From NCBI GenBank assembly GCA_932521025.1, contig OW051470.1, positions 4,636,501-4,700,500 of the forward strand: a stretch of DNA of 64,000 nt, written 5' to 3'. The stretch's first letter is position 1; every line of letters begins with the position of its first letter. The notes under the pieces were generated by a model. The model saw only the letters and a program-made list of their open reading frames with translations, was not told where the DNA came from and made no database searches. Positions 1 to 13,400 of the stretch are shown one piece after another. The translations under genes and the position numbers were made by a program. The DNA is from Oscheius onirici. Lineage: Eukaryota; Nematoda; Chromadorea; Rhabditida; Rhabditidae.

Positions 1-710
1 CCAATTTTTTGTGGCTGTTCGCGTCAAGTTTCGCACTTGGATAAACACACTCGAACAAAGAAACGTATTATTTTGTAGTGTTCTGTTCATGATATCTATT
101 GTTTTTAGAGGGCTTGGCTATATAGTATTGGATATCTTCTCCGTTTACTCCGTACTTTAGCCCACGACCTTACTGAACTCAGTAAAAATTGTATTTCATG
201 TTTGCTCGTAATCCCCAAATCTTCTTGTAATCCGTCTCAATTGAATTGACACAGATCCCCTGCTGGTGGAAAACGTCTTCTTTTTTTTCTAAACATCCAG
301 TTCCAAAGTTCGAATAACTAAGTCCTGATTTTGTTGAAAATGAACAACACAATCGGATGTATCGTGTTCAGGAGCAGACTGGCCCAATTGCCGATCACAC
401 AGATCCCCTGCTCTTCCGCCTCCAAAAAAACGGCAAAGAGCCGAAAACTGAACTTCCAGAAAGCCACCAATTATAAAACTCTTTTATCGTCTGTATTGTT
501 CAGCCGTTCGGCAAACCGACACTTCTTGTATAATGCTAGAACGCACCAATCTTTCAATGTGGTTGTTCCATAAAGTTTCTGCCCAGAATGCAAAATGTGT
601 TGCTATTTAAAGTCCGGTGTTTACGAGAATGTCTGATAGGAAAGACGACGAAAACACAAGCACGTGAACCCCGCAATCGGTTATTCTCTGCCTGTGAACG
701 TCTCTATTCG
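1..710. other. 5' flank, no confident gene
   Basis: No gene is supported with confidence in this stretch. Short open frames exist on the + strand, but they have no recognisable domain and do not join to the F-box exons that begin at 711. It probably holds the upstream region of that gene. Confidence 0.3.
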
Positions 711-1334
711 ATGAGTTATCCTTTACTGGAACTGAACCAAAAAGATAGACTACAAGTTCTTCGAAAGGTACGACCTCTTCCTAATGTATTTCCAAATGGT
801 TCAGCTGAATCTCCGATGCCTTTACCATTTACGACAAACCTCCAAAACTGTAAACTCTTTTGTTGAGAGAAACAAAACTCGAATTGACTGCCCATGTGAT
901 TTTGATCTTTGGATAGAGGAAGAATCCTTTGATCTCAGATTCAATCCCGATCCTCGCTACCAGAATCGACTGGTTTTTTTTCTGTTTTACCCTAACGACA
1001 CAACATTTTAGACGTTCATCACAAAGCCAACCCCAAAAATAGGTTCATACAAACGGAGAGCTCCCAGATTGCACGAAGATCCGGTCTCACAACTTCCATC
1101 TGCGTCTTTCGCCAGGATTCTTGTGGTGACCGAGCTTTTTATTAGGAAAGGTTTCGTTTTTAGAGAGTCGGTTCTTTGAACGTTTTGGAAAGAGACCTGC
1201 CAAAAAACTTGAGGATGTCATGTACAGATCTTCTTATTCAGGATAGCCCGGATTTTGAGAGGATTTGGCAAATTCTCGAACCTCACTTGGGCTCATGCCA
1301 AAATCTTCAGATTCTCAACTATGAGAAACGATGA
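711..1334 (+). CDS. F-box protein, small nematode-type
   Basis: Four exons are read: 711-767, 805-972, 1012-1122 and 1164-1334. They join in frame to about 168 residues. The N-terminus has the pattern of an F-box: LLELNQKDRLQVL, then LNLRCLYHLRQTSKTVNSF. F-box proteins normally bind Skp1 and bring substrates to SCF ubiquitin ligases, so this role is inferred from family. The C-terminal part (LEPHLG, NLQILNYEKR) resembles the leucine-rich tails of nematode F-box families. The first exon is exactly 19 codons and ends in RK with a phase-0 intron, as in the F-box genes near 35.6 kb and 38.3 kb. The exact third donor (1122 or 1125) is uncertain. Confidence 0.6.
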
Positions 1335-1463
1335 TATGACATTTTATTAAAGAAAAATGTGATAAAGCTATACCGGAAGCGACTAGAATTTGGCAAAATG
1401 GGAAAGAACGAGATCACAGAGGTAAAAGTGAGTAGAATATGCAAATCACAGATTGTTGAACAT

Positions 1464-4400
1464 TTACACGTAGCCATCATTGCGATAATATTTTGGGGCT
1501 CTTAATATATTTTTAAGTAATGATGTGGAATTAATACAAACCTCGGGATGGCCAAATTGACATCACCGACTGTTCTGATCTTTCTGACGGGAAGTGTCGG
1601 CGCTCTTTCGAAACAAGTCTCTTGGATCTGAGACCTTGTGACTCCTTCGTAGATGTTCGAATCAGTCGTGGTAGAAGCTGAACTGTTCTTTGGGAGATGA
1701 CGGACGTCAATGTCCTGTAAAGTGAATTTTAATCTAGTCTCCAAAACAGACTTACTCGGGTTTCTTGCCACGCTGGTCCCTTGTCATTCTTCCATCGAAA
1801 ATACATTTTACTTCCGCCGTAAACTGTTAGAATGACAGCCAGAAGAGCTGATATTGCGGCGATGACAAAAAGAGAAGTAGATGACAGTCGCGATTGATCG
1901 GACTGTCGATTACTCCAACTGATATGGCCCACGGCAGAAATCGAAAAGAGCGCTTCTTCTTCTGCTGAACCATGAAGAGGCACCTCATATGCTTCGTTGA
2001 AAATAACACGTCGAATACAGCCAGCAAACCTGTAAAAGAGTAATTATATTCTCCAAAGACAATTTACCTTTTTCCATTTCCTGCTCCAATTTGTACAAGT
2101 TTCAAATCTGCTGACAGTATATGAGGCAGATCCTTTTTGGTTTTAGCTTCACGACCGATTCCATCCACTTCCAAAATGATTCTCCTGCCGTTATCGGTCA
2201 TTTTGAATTCCAAAATGTGCCATTTTTGATCGGTTACACTTTTGGTCAGGGGAACTTCTGCCGGTGTTCGGAAGCCGTCAGCTATGCGATAGACAGGTAC
2301 ACCAGCACTTATCTGAACCGAGTTACCGACAAAAAAATACGCTACCTCAAGACTACTTCTGAGTCCCTGGGAGTTTTCTGCTGAGAGCAAGACACCGTCT
2401 GCCCCCGCTTTGAACTCTATACTAATCGAAGAATCGTTACAATCCCTCTTTAACCATTTGAATTGAGAACTGAAAAGCTGTGTCGGAATTAAGTCAAGGT
2501 GTCCGTTTTCGAGAGAAATCGCCGATGTATCTAAACTTTCGTGATCAGTTTGTTCCGAGATGGCCTACCTCCACAGACATTTTCTTTGTCTCCAGTCAGA
2601 CAGACAATCTTTCCTTCTTCCAGAGAACAGATTCCCGAACATGTTCTTCTAGAACAAGTAGCTGTCTTTTCTTTTATCGTGAGTTCTTGTTTCATTTCTT
2701 GCACAGTCTCATTTCCGTAGATGCATCTGAATACTTTGTTATTGGGGTAGTTGAGAACTCTGACCTGATATCAACTCTGCCTTCTGGTAAAAACCACAAA
2801 CTATCAACTCCTCTGAATCCAAGATGTCTACCAGAAGTTACGACTTTCATCGAGTAGTTCGAACACACGAGCTTCTCTGTTGGGATAAGCTCAAGGACTG
2901 GATGGGATGCAAGACATGAGTCGACCACTGATTGAGCCTCTGAAAGAGAGAAGTGAAATGTAACAATTGAATGGTACCTCTGACAGTCACAACCTTGTCA
3001 TGTCTATCAGCGATTCCCATGACCAGAGTGTGAAAATAGGTTTCTTTTGTCTGAACAGCAACTGGATAGAACTTCTAAAATTCCATCATTTTGTGTTAAG
3101 CCACTGAACATACCAGATCAGGAAAGTCACTATGCAATCTGCTGAACAACATTGCCATTCCATCTGGCGGACCGAAGAAATTCAAACGGAGGGCTGAGTG
3201 GAGTCTGAGTAACCGGAGCGTCTTCTGGGAGAATGTCAGTCCGTAAGGCACAACTGCGTTATTGCTGGAAGCATTGAAATTGAGGGTCTTATCATTTTCA
3301 GGAAACTGATAGAAGTTTATTTTGCAACTGGAGGTGATCTTAAAGAATTGATTGTCTCTAATTGATCTCAAAACCTACTTTGTAATCTTTTGTCTCTGAC
3401 TCGATACATTTGTAGTCGTGTACAGTGTCCAGAGAAGCAGGTTGAACAGATCCAACTGCTGGTTTTCGGATTTGGCCGAACAGATTCACGGACAAATCTT
3501 TGCTGGGAGGAAATGGGGAGTCAAGAATGTCGTCGATTATAATCTAAGGTTTTGAGTGTGAAAAAGTAATAGAACTCACTCTGAGAGTATAGTTGTCGCC
3601 TTTTGAAGATTTCAATGGGATATTGTAGAAAGACTTGAGTTCTCTATCGAAAGAAACCAGGTTGGAGAGAACATTTTCTTCAATTTTGAACAGCTTCTTC
3701 ATTTCCGGGTCTGCGATCTCCATCCAAGAATCTTGATCACCGTCCAGGTTTAATTTGCCGATAGTCTGTCCAGGACTATTTTCTCTCAGGTGAATTACTG
3801 CTGGGTGTAGTTCTATTTTTGGCTTTGGCAATATATGCAGATCGACAAACGAGGAACCATTTGCACAGACTATCCTAACTACATACATCCTTTCTTGAAA
3901 ACTTCTTTTCCTTAGTTCACAGACTTCCAAATAGTCTTGGGTTAGGCAGTAGCCGTTGAGAATCGATTCTTCCAAGAAGGTACAGTTGCCCGCACTCTCT
4001 ATTCGGTGAAGTCTGGTCCCAAAGATTCTGTTAGCAGAGTTGAGAGCAACAGACTGGACTTTGGGGTCAGACCTGACTGGGACAGCACTGACGTCGAAAA
4101 CAGGAACGTTGAGAATTTTCCCAAAAAGAGAAATGGAAACTGTTTCTGGAAGGGAGTCGTTGACTGGGATGCAACCATCTGGATCCAACGGAGTTGAGCC
4201 AGCAATAGAGAGCTCATCGTCGAAAGCAGGTAAACATATTGTGCGGGAACCCAGAAAAAGAAGAGGATGGAGACGGTGATTGAATGATTGTACGGCTATG
4301 GTAGAAGGTTTCAATATGAGCGTAGCTGAATCTGAAAAATAAAGTTGATTGACATAGAAAAAACCCGTATTACCTGTGTTGCCATTCAGGTCAGTGACAT

Positions 4401-7400
4401 TAACAGAAATCCTATACTCCTCAGTGCTATAGAGTTCTTTATTCAGAACAATTTCTCCAGTCTCCGTGATTGTGACAATGTCATTGTCGATTGTGTACTG
4501 TACCCACTCTTTTTTCTTGACTGAAACAGATCCCAGTCTTGCTCCAGGCAAGGTGACTTCAGGAACAGTAAGTTTGACAATGCTGGATAAAAACTTTGGA
4601 GGCAGCGACGTCGAATTCAAAAGTTTGACAGCCAAATGTGTTAGATAGATGCTTCCGTCTTGAATGTGAACCAGTGTTCCAATAGGACTTGGTGGGAAAG
4701 GAAGAATGTTGCTAGCGTCTACAGACAACTTGAAAGATCCATTGGTCAAATTGAAATAAGGCGACGAGAGAATATGTTCCGTTGATGAATTGATCTTCCA
4801 GACAACATCTCCTCTCCTAGCAGATTTGGAGAAAACCAGAATCATGACAGGATTCGTCTGGTACTCATTCAACACCAACACAGCTGTATTTGCTGATCTT
4901 GAGGGAATTCCAGAATCTCTCGCAACTACCGTAACCGTTTCCATTGGCTTAGTCAGAGGTCCCAGTTTTGACAGTTGTCCAGAGTCTGGGTTTATCACAA
5001 TCTCGGGATGATTCTCCAAAAGAGTATAAGAAACGTGTCCATTTGTTCCTTCGTCGTAATCCATAGCAGTCACTTGGCCAATCAAGTCATTTTTAGAGCC
5101 GATTAAAAATATATAGAGTGGCTGATCAAACACTGGGATGTTATCGTTAATATCCATCACTGTGATTTGAACACTCGTGAAGACTGTCCAGACGCCGTCT
5201 TCAAGTCGGACACGTAGCCGATAGAAAGGAATCTAGACTGTTTACTTAAAAGACTGTTTGCATTCTACCTTTTCTCTGTCCAGTTCTTTTCGAAGTGTGA
5301 TCATTCCCGTTGTCTGGTCGATCACAAATGTGTCGTCGTTGTCTTCAAGACTAAAGTTGTGACTGCTAGACTCATCGCTGTCCGTCGCAGTTACCAGCAC
5401 AACCTCGGATCCGATCTGAAGCAGAAATTTAAAGTCACTCTAAAAATTACTACCTCCATGTCTTCTAGAACCTCGGCGTGAAAGAGTCTTGTAAATTTTG
5501 GACTGTTATCGTCTTCATCCTCAACATCAATCACAACAACAGCTTCTTTGAACAGAGGTGGATGTCCCGAATCTGTTGCTCTTATAGTCAGTCGATGAGT
5601 GGAGACGGCTTCTCTATCCAGTGGCCGCAGATTTCTTATTCTGCCAAGACGATCAACCGAGAAGAGATTATCCTCATTTCCTTGTATGCTGTAGGATACA
5701 ACTGCGTTCTTCCCCAAATCTTCATCAAAGGCCTTGATGGCCAAGATTTCTCCAGGTTCTTCGTTTTCTCGGACAGAAGCACGATAAAGAGGCTGCGAAA
5801 ATCGGGGTTTGTTGTCATTTTGATCCAGAACACGTATTTGAATGCTTTGAATGCTGCTTTTAGGCGGAGTATCACTGTCCGTAGCCCTAATCCAAATCTT
5901 GTAATAGTCCCTTCTCTCTCGATCGAGCTTGACTGTTTTTAGTACTCCGTTCACAGATCCAATCTCGAAAGATCCGTCGTTTCCTGACAGTATACTGTAC
6001 TGAATCTTGTTCTTCGCTTTCTGGGTAGTCGCTCTGAAGACAGCTACAGTCTCCTCGGTGTTTTCTGCAATTTGGACAGGACTCATTGGAGAAAAGACCG
6101 GGAAGACGGCATCATCCACATAGAAAGTGAATGTGGAAGTAGCCGTGTGTCCGACGGCGTCTTCCGCCGTTACAGTCAAAGTATAGAACGACTTCATCAG
6201 AAGAGATTCAAGTAGAGTGATCACTTCTCCATTCTTCGTTATCTCGAAATTTTGAGAATCTGGACCAGAAAGAGAAAACTGTATGTTGTCCAAGTCGGGA
6301 TCAACTGCATCAACAACGTGAACAACTTGACTTTTCTTCGTCTTCGCATCGATGAAAATGTCCATCTGGCTATTCAGAATTACGGGGAAATTGTCGTTTT
6401 CGTCTTCTATAGAAATCGACACAGTTGTGAGAGAGACACGGGAGTCGAATCTAAACATTTTAATGAACAGCTACATGCTCCACCCACCGTCCACCATCTC
6501 TTGCCGCAACAGTAATCTCCCACTCGCTATGTTCCTCCCTGTTAATCTGTCCGTTGACACGGAGAACTCCTGATGTCTTGTTGATCACAAAGGGGACATT
6601 TTCGTCGAATATTTTATAGTTGACTTCTCCATTTTCACCAAGATCCGGGTCATCTGCGACAACTTGTAACACTTCTGTTCCATTGGGCGTGTTCTCCGTC
6701 AAGTGGGTTTGATAGTAAGGTTGAAGGAAACTTGGAGCATGATCATTGTCATCGAGTACTCTGATCTGAAAAAAAGATTATTTTCTGAGAAAAAAAAATT
6801 ACCTTTATTTCTGTTTCAGCAAAGTTTCGATCAGAGCTCGAATCCTTTGCCAAGACGGTCAATTGATGACTATCCGTTTCCTCTCTGTCCAAAGGAGCCA
6901 ACAGTAAGATGTCCCCAGTTTTTACATCAACGGAAAAGAGACTTGTATTGCCATGAAGAAGACTGTAGGCGATAGAATCGTCCTTGTCTCCATCTTCAGT
7001 AACAGACGTCGAAATGACAGTCGGATAGGAACCAGGAAGATTCTCGAAGACTTCTAGAGTCTGAGGACTGCCTTTGACAAACCGCGGCTTCTCGTCATTC
7101 TCGTCTTCTATCCAAATCGTAATTCTTCTAAATAACTAAGGTTACACTTCTGTTTGGAATTAACGTGCCTCGAAATAATGGCTGCTCCGTCTGCTATGTT
7201 TCTGGCATGTACGACTAGTTTATGCTCATTTGTCTTCTCATAGTCAAATTTCCCAGCCACGACAATTATTCCGTTATATTCTCCAATTAGGAAACTTTTA
7301 CTGTCTCCAGAAAGCCAAAAAGTACAGCGAGCGTTATCTTCGCCATCTTGGTCCAAAATTTTCATACGAGTGACAGTCTGTCCAACTGAGGCAGTCTAAA

Positions 7401-10400
7401 AATGAACTTGGATCAGCTCTTATTAGACAAAGTTGTACCTCTTTTACGGTGAAAGCCGTTTCGTTCCCTTCAAATCTAGGCGGGTTGTCGTTCTTGTCCA
7501 AAATTGCCACAGTTATTGGAATGGAAGAAGAGAGCTCGTCATCGGAAACCTCGAGCAGAAATTCATAGTTTCTAATCTTTTCGTAGTCAAGTTCCTTGTT
7601 AACCTAAATTTCTATAAGTGAACTGGCTTAGCATTAAACGACCTGTAAGAGGCCGGAAATTGGATGAATGAGAAATTCGGCATAGGGGAGTGACTCTGGT
7701 AGAATGCGGAAAAGCAAATCTGTACTGTCTGGGTCATGAGCAGTCAGAGTTCCAATCGTAGTTCCGACTGGAGAATCTTCGGATACCGTAAAGCTTGTAA
7801 GAGAGGTGATACGTGGCGGAGTGTCGTTCACATCCAGAACCTTGATGACTACTTCACATTCGACTGTATGATCTGCAAATGATGTGTTCTTTCGCATCTC
7901 CGTTGATTGATATAACGAAGTATCAGAAATAGCTAAAAAAAGCTGTTTGCAATGTTTCGACTGCTTCGAACGATTGATTAAACCATACAAAATGACTGTT
8001 CTAGGGAATATAAGGAACACGAGTTCGACTGGATTCTTACTTTCGAATCAGAGTTCTGGTCAACCCAACCTCACAAAGCCCGGAGATCTGATCTATCAGT
8101 CTAGCGAGAACACCGACCGACTCGGGACGAATGTTCATTTTTTTTTTTTGCATTTTTGAAATCTTATAAACTAGCCATTTTCTGTGAAAAAATGAGTCCA
8201 CAAACTCACATTTGAACGGAGCTACACCATCCTTCACAGAGATCTTGAGATGATGCATCCGCTCTTTTTCGAAGTCCAATGACTTCTCCAACCTGATCAA
8301 ACCCCATCGATCCACTGAAAACTGGTCCAACTCGTTTCCAGATTCAATCGTGAAATGAAAAATGTCTCCTAAAAAGGAATTTTTTTTCTTAATTTCACAA
8401 AGCCCTACCCATATCGGGATCAGAGAATCGTATCCTAGTGAGAGCAGCTCCAATCTCCAAATCTTCAGCTACGGCCAACTCCATTTTAGTCAGCTCAAGA
8501 GTTGGGGCATTGTCGTTCTCATCTTCAACGACAAGATGGGCAAATAGTCGTTCTTCTGTCTCTGTTTGGAGAGTGAAATTAAGGGACGGAGTCTGAAATC
8601 AATCCTTATCTACCTTATGAACCAATTCCCTTTTCTCTGTCGAAAGTTTCCGTCGTTTTCAGAAATCTTGTCGTTGCGTCCAGTTCAATCAGCTCCGTTT
8701 CGTCGGCAAGAAAAAGCCCTACTTTTTCTGTTTAACTTAGCTCCAAAAGAATACCTTCGGGTAGTTCTCCTATTATTGTGCCTTTTGGCAGGTTCTCCGA
8801 AATTTTGAACAGTAGTTCAGAGTTCGTTGTCAATAAAACATAGACTGTTACTTTGGAAGATATTCGTCCCTTTCTGACTTCAACATGCAGTTCCAGAAGA
8901 GGTTTCTAAATAATAATTTGAGACATTTTAGGCAAACTCACAGTTTCATTTTTCAGTGAGCTTTTCAAGTACAACGTTCTTTCTCTAATGAAGAACCGAT
9001 CGTCGAGAGATTCAAATGTTACGTCTCTTCTTCCCAAGTCAATCTCTCCAACGACTGAACCGAACAAAGAGCTCTTCAGATCGAAAATGAAGGTATTCTT
9101 TGAGAGGAACAGTGTATCTTCCACTATTTCATTCTTAACCTGAATTGAATCTTTTAGTATTTTCCCATAAGAGCAAAACCTTGACGGAGAAGATTCCGAC
9201 TCTGTTAGCTGCAACAAGAGTGACCACCCTCGCTTCTGGATTCAGTCTGATGTCGGTGATATTCGTCACAACCAACTCTCCAGTATCTTGTTTGACTGAC
9301 AGAGCGTCTGATCCGAAAAGATAATAGTTCAGATGAGAGTCCGACTCGGCAGCCACTCGACCAAAAGATTGATTGTTCTCCAGACTGGAAGACAAAAGAA
9401 GGTTGAAATGATCAGAGGGAAAACTGATGGACGGATCTGTCTTGTTTCGGATCAAAATCAAAGCAATTTGCTTTGTTGTATCTCTGAAACTATTTTAAAA
9501 GATGATGAAATAGTACAACCTCGATTTGACTTCAACATCAAGTTTCGTCACAATCTCTTCCAGCTTTTCTATCTTAACAGTTCCATCTTTTTGAACAGAA
9601 ATGCCTCTAATTTGATTCTTCAGGCCGTATTTCAAATACGAATTTGAATCGTCAGTCCAGCAATTCATTTTGACCATTTCTGGCAGCTGATCAACTAGAA
9701 AAATATTCGAACCGCACTCCGTAGAGCGACTGTCTTCTATTAGCACTTTCACTAGCGAGTAGCTGCTAGAAAATAACTGACGTTAACCAAAAGAAAAGTT
9801 TACCCCTTGTCTTCTAAGAGAACTTGATAGCTTCCCGGATCTGCTACAGCAGATTCGTTGAAGAGAAGTCTTCCATTCGAAACTACAAAAGAAGTGCTTG
9901 GTGGGCTGACTAGATGCATCGTAGTCGTTAAGGAGACTGATTGAAGGACAGAAGGGGCAGTCTGGAATAGTTTAAAGTTGGATGAGTTGTAGAACTACAA
10001 GGACACTTCCAAGGTTACAGTTAGAGATTCCTCGTTTTCACTTATTACTTCGTTCTGTCTCCGATTCACTGTTCTAGACTCCAGTTCATACTTCCCTTGT
10101 CACCTTATCCTCAATTAGAGCTTCAGACAAACATGCAGACAGACAGACCTGGGAGCAATATAAAATACCTCTACAATGATCTGATCAGAAACTACGACTT
10201 TTCTTCTCTGAACAGTTCCGTTGGTTGTAAAGTTAACTTCGAATTGTTTTGGGAGAGATGCGGCCTTGGCGGTCAGTGTGATGAATCCGAAAGAGTCGAT
10301 GAGAAATCGTTTGTCTTCCGCACGAACTAGTAACGTCTGCTGTCCAGAAACGGCTACAATTCTGCCGACAACTGATCCTACGGGTGCGGATGGAGAAATT

Positions 10401-13400
10401 CTTAAGATTCAAGTAGAGTAAGATTAGTTTTTGCAGTACCTGATGGTTGAATTGTCAAGAAAAATGATCGGAAGATCGTGGTCCTCTTCCACCGTAATCA
10501 AGAAAAATGTCAAGCTGGAAAGAGGTGATTTCCTATTGTCGCTTGCTCGAATGGAAACGTTAAAAATGGAATCCAGTGGCAAAGAAGACAAAACCGAAAT
10601 GTCTCCTGTTGACTGATTGATCTGTAAAAAGTTTGGTTGGTTGGGAAAACGGTAAAAAAAACCGTGAAGTGATGTTGATGACTCATAAGTTTGTAAGTCA
10701 CTCCAGAATCATCTCGGTCATTATCAGTTGCTTTCACGGTGTCAATAACTCCCGAAACATTTCCAAATCGAAAAGATGCTCTAGAATTACTTTTGTTTTG
10801 TTTTTAGAAACCATACCGATAAAATTTCCTCTCAAAGACTGGAGCAAACTCGTTTTCATCGTGTACATCAATCAGCAGCGAACACACAATTTTCGAGTTT
10901 CCTTTTATCAGCTCAAAGTTTGCCGTTTTATTTTTGGTCTTTTCTGCATCGTAAACAGTCAGAGCGACTACCTGAAGTTTAATGTAAATCTATCCCAAAA
11001 ACAGCAAACTCTTCCAATTGGGGTGAGCAAGATATTGTCCAAAGAGTCCAGCTGTCTGATTTTGAACGAAGAAGGATAGTCCAAGAAGCCGACTGTTTTT
11101 CCTGCCAAGTTGTTCTCCTGAATAAATTACACCAAGTGAGCGAATAAATATTCCTACTTTGATGGAGAAATTTGCTTGCGGACAGCTGAAACTCGTTTCA
11201 AAAGAGCTTCCTGTCCGAATCCATACTTCTGTTCGATGTCTGTTTCCCAGTCTTCTAAACTCCGTTACTTTTAAAAACAAAAAAACCGACCGATGTATAG
11301 CTTCTACTTCGAAAGAGTAGACTTCCTTCTGTATCAATTCCCTTCGAATATACAAAACTCCGTCCGGGAAGACGCCAATCTCTTTTTGTTTTTTGACCGA
11401 ATAATTGTGATCCACGCTTGTCGGAAGATGTCCAATTATAGTTCCCAGTGGTAAGTCGGGATCCACGAAAAACTCAAAGTATCCAGGAAGACGAAATTCC
11501 TCTCCTAAGTCAGATTTGCGCACCACTACCTCGACTTTTTCTTCTCGTTCCGAACCATCGTGTACCAAGACAGAACACATCATTTTATCAGTTGTAAAGA
11601 GTCTTGACAGAGTAAGGATTCCTTTGGAATCGATAGCCAAAAAGGGGCAGTCGGTCGAGTAGTCGCAGTGGTCGCAGGCTTTGATTTTCTCCAACTTGAG
11701 ACCAAGAGGCGTGGAACTGGTCAGGTTCAGTTCCACTTTCTTGTTGAAATTAGGGAAAGAAGGAAGATGTCTCTCGAATTGGACACACGTGGATGTCGTG
11801 ACTCCGTTAATTTCTTGTTTGAACGGTATCCAAAAGCTATTCTTGGAAGGAATCCGGCTCAATTTGACTGCTCCTGATGAATCAACTAGTAGAAGATCAG
11901 AGTCTGTTTTAATATTCGAGCCATTGAGTTTCATAACCACGTCTCCTTCCTTCGAAATTGGGATCTTGTCCGGTATGTTTTCGAAGACCGGAATAGGTAG
12001 ACCAGTAGAATGGATAAAAACAGTGACATTGTTGGACACTAATCCTCCCTCATCCTTTGCCGCAATGCGAATTTTGTATGTTCGGACTTCGAGATCTCTC
12101 AGGGTTGAAATCACCCCATTTTTCGGATTTACAGCGAAGAGAAGAGTAGGATCCAGAAGAAAATATGAAAACTTGCAGAAAGAATCGACATCTTTGGCTT
12201 CCATTCGTCCAATTTCTGATCTGACAGGGGACGAAACAGAAATTGTGAAGTGGTACTCCGGACATGGAAAATACGGCGCGTTATCATTGATATCCTGGAA
12301 TAGTTTCCTTCATAATTGTTTCACTGACTATTACCGTAACGAAGATCGTCAGAATTTTTCTGGTCGAAAGAGGAGGTTTTCCATAATCGACTGTCTCAAA
12401 AAGCACGTCGAAACGTTTCGTATCCTCATAGTCGAGTTCCTTTTTCAGAAAAAGAGAGTTTCCCATTACTTTGAAGTATTCTTCTCTGTCAACTGCACGA
12501 ACTGTTGTTTTTCCATTTACTCCAAGATCCTGAAGCAACGTTTTTCAAGTCAACTTTGTAACAAACTTTGTCGATGACTTCAAAATCCAGTATCTTGGCT
12601 CCAACAGGTGTGTTTTCGGGTAATTCTAGTTCTTGTTGAAGGCGAACTTCCGGAGCATGATTGTTGACGTCTTCAATCAGAAGATCAACTGTTACAATAT
12701 ATGGCTGTACAGCTGGCGGAGGTGGAAATACTGACACATCGAAAAGCACTCGCCCCGGGGAAAGAGACTCCGCCAATGTGGTCACAATTCCTGAACAAAT
12801 TTTGTTTGAGTTAAAAAGTCGTCTGACCATTTACTTTGTCTATCTCTACCGGAAGGACGTCCTTTGTCTCCACCAACTGGAATCGATCTGCTGTGCTGTT
12901 AGCTCCGATCTGAACCACAAAACTTCCTTTCGGCACATCTTCTCGTATTCTGGCGGCCATTTGAACATATTTCTTTTGACTCGTCTTCTTTCCTTCGTGA
13001 TAAACAGTCAAGCTTTTTCTTGTTGTTCGGACAGGAACTTGTCCATCGGCAGCCTCAAAGAGCAGATGATACTCGGATTGAGTAAAATTTTTTCCAGCCA
13101 GTCGAAGAATATAGAAATTCGGTTGTACATGAAGTGCAAAGAGTCCCTCCTCATCGTCGATCAGTTTCAAGTAGCCAGTTTCTGAAAAATTGTTCTGTTG
13201 ATAGAACGCGTTCCGCAAAGAGAGGCCGTCGACACGGTTCGTAAACGTGGAAACTGGCGGCCAACGACTTTGTACTCACCTCCAATCGGACCATCGTCAT
13301 CGGTTACGGTAAGGACAGCAAGCGCCTTTCCTACTTCAGCGTCTGATGAAATGACGGCAAAGTCGACGTGAGATGGTTGAAGTCTTAATTGAACTGGTTA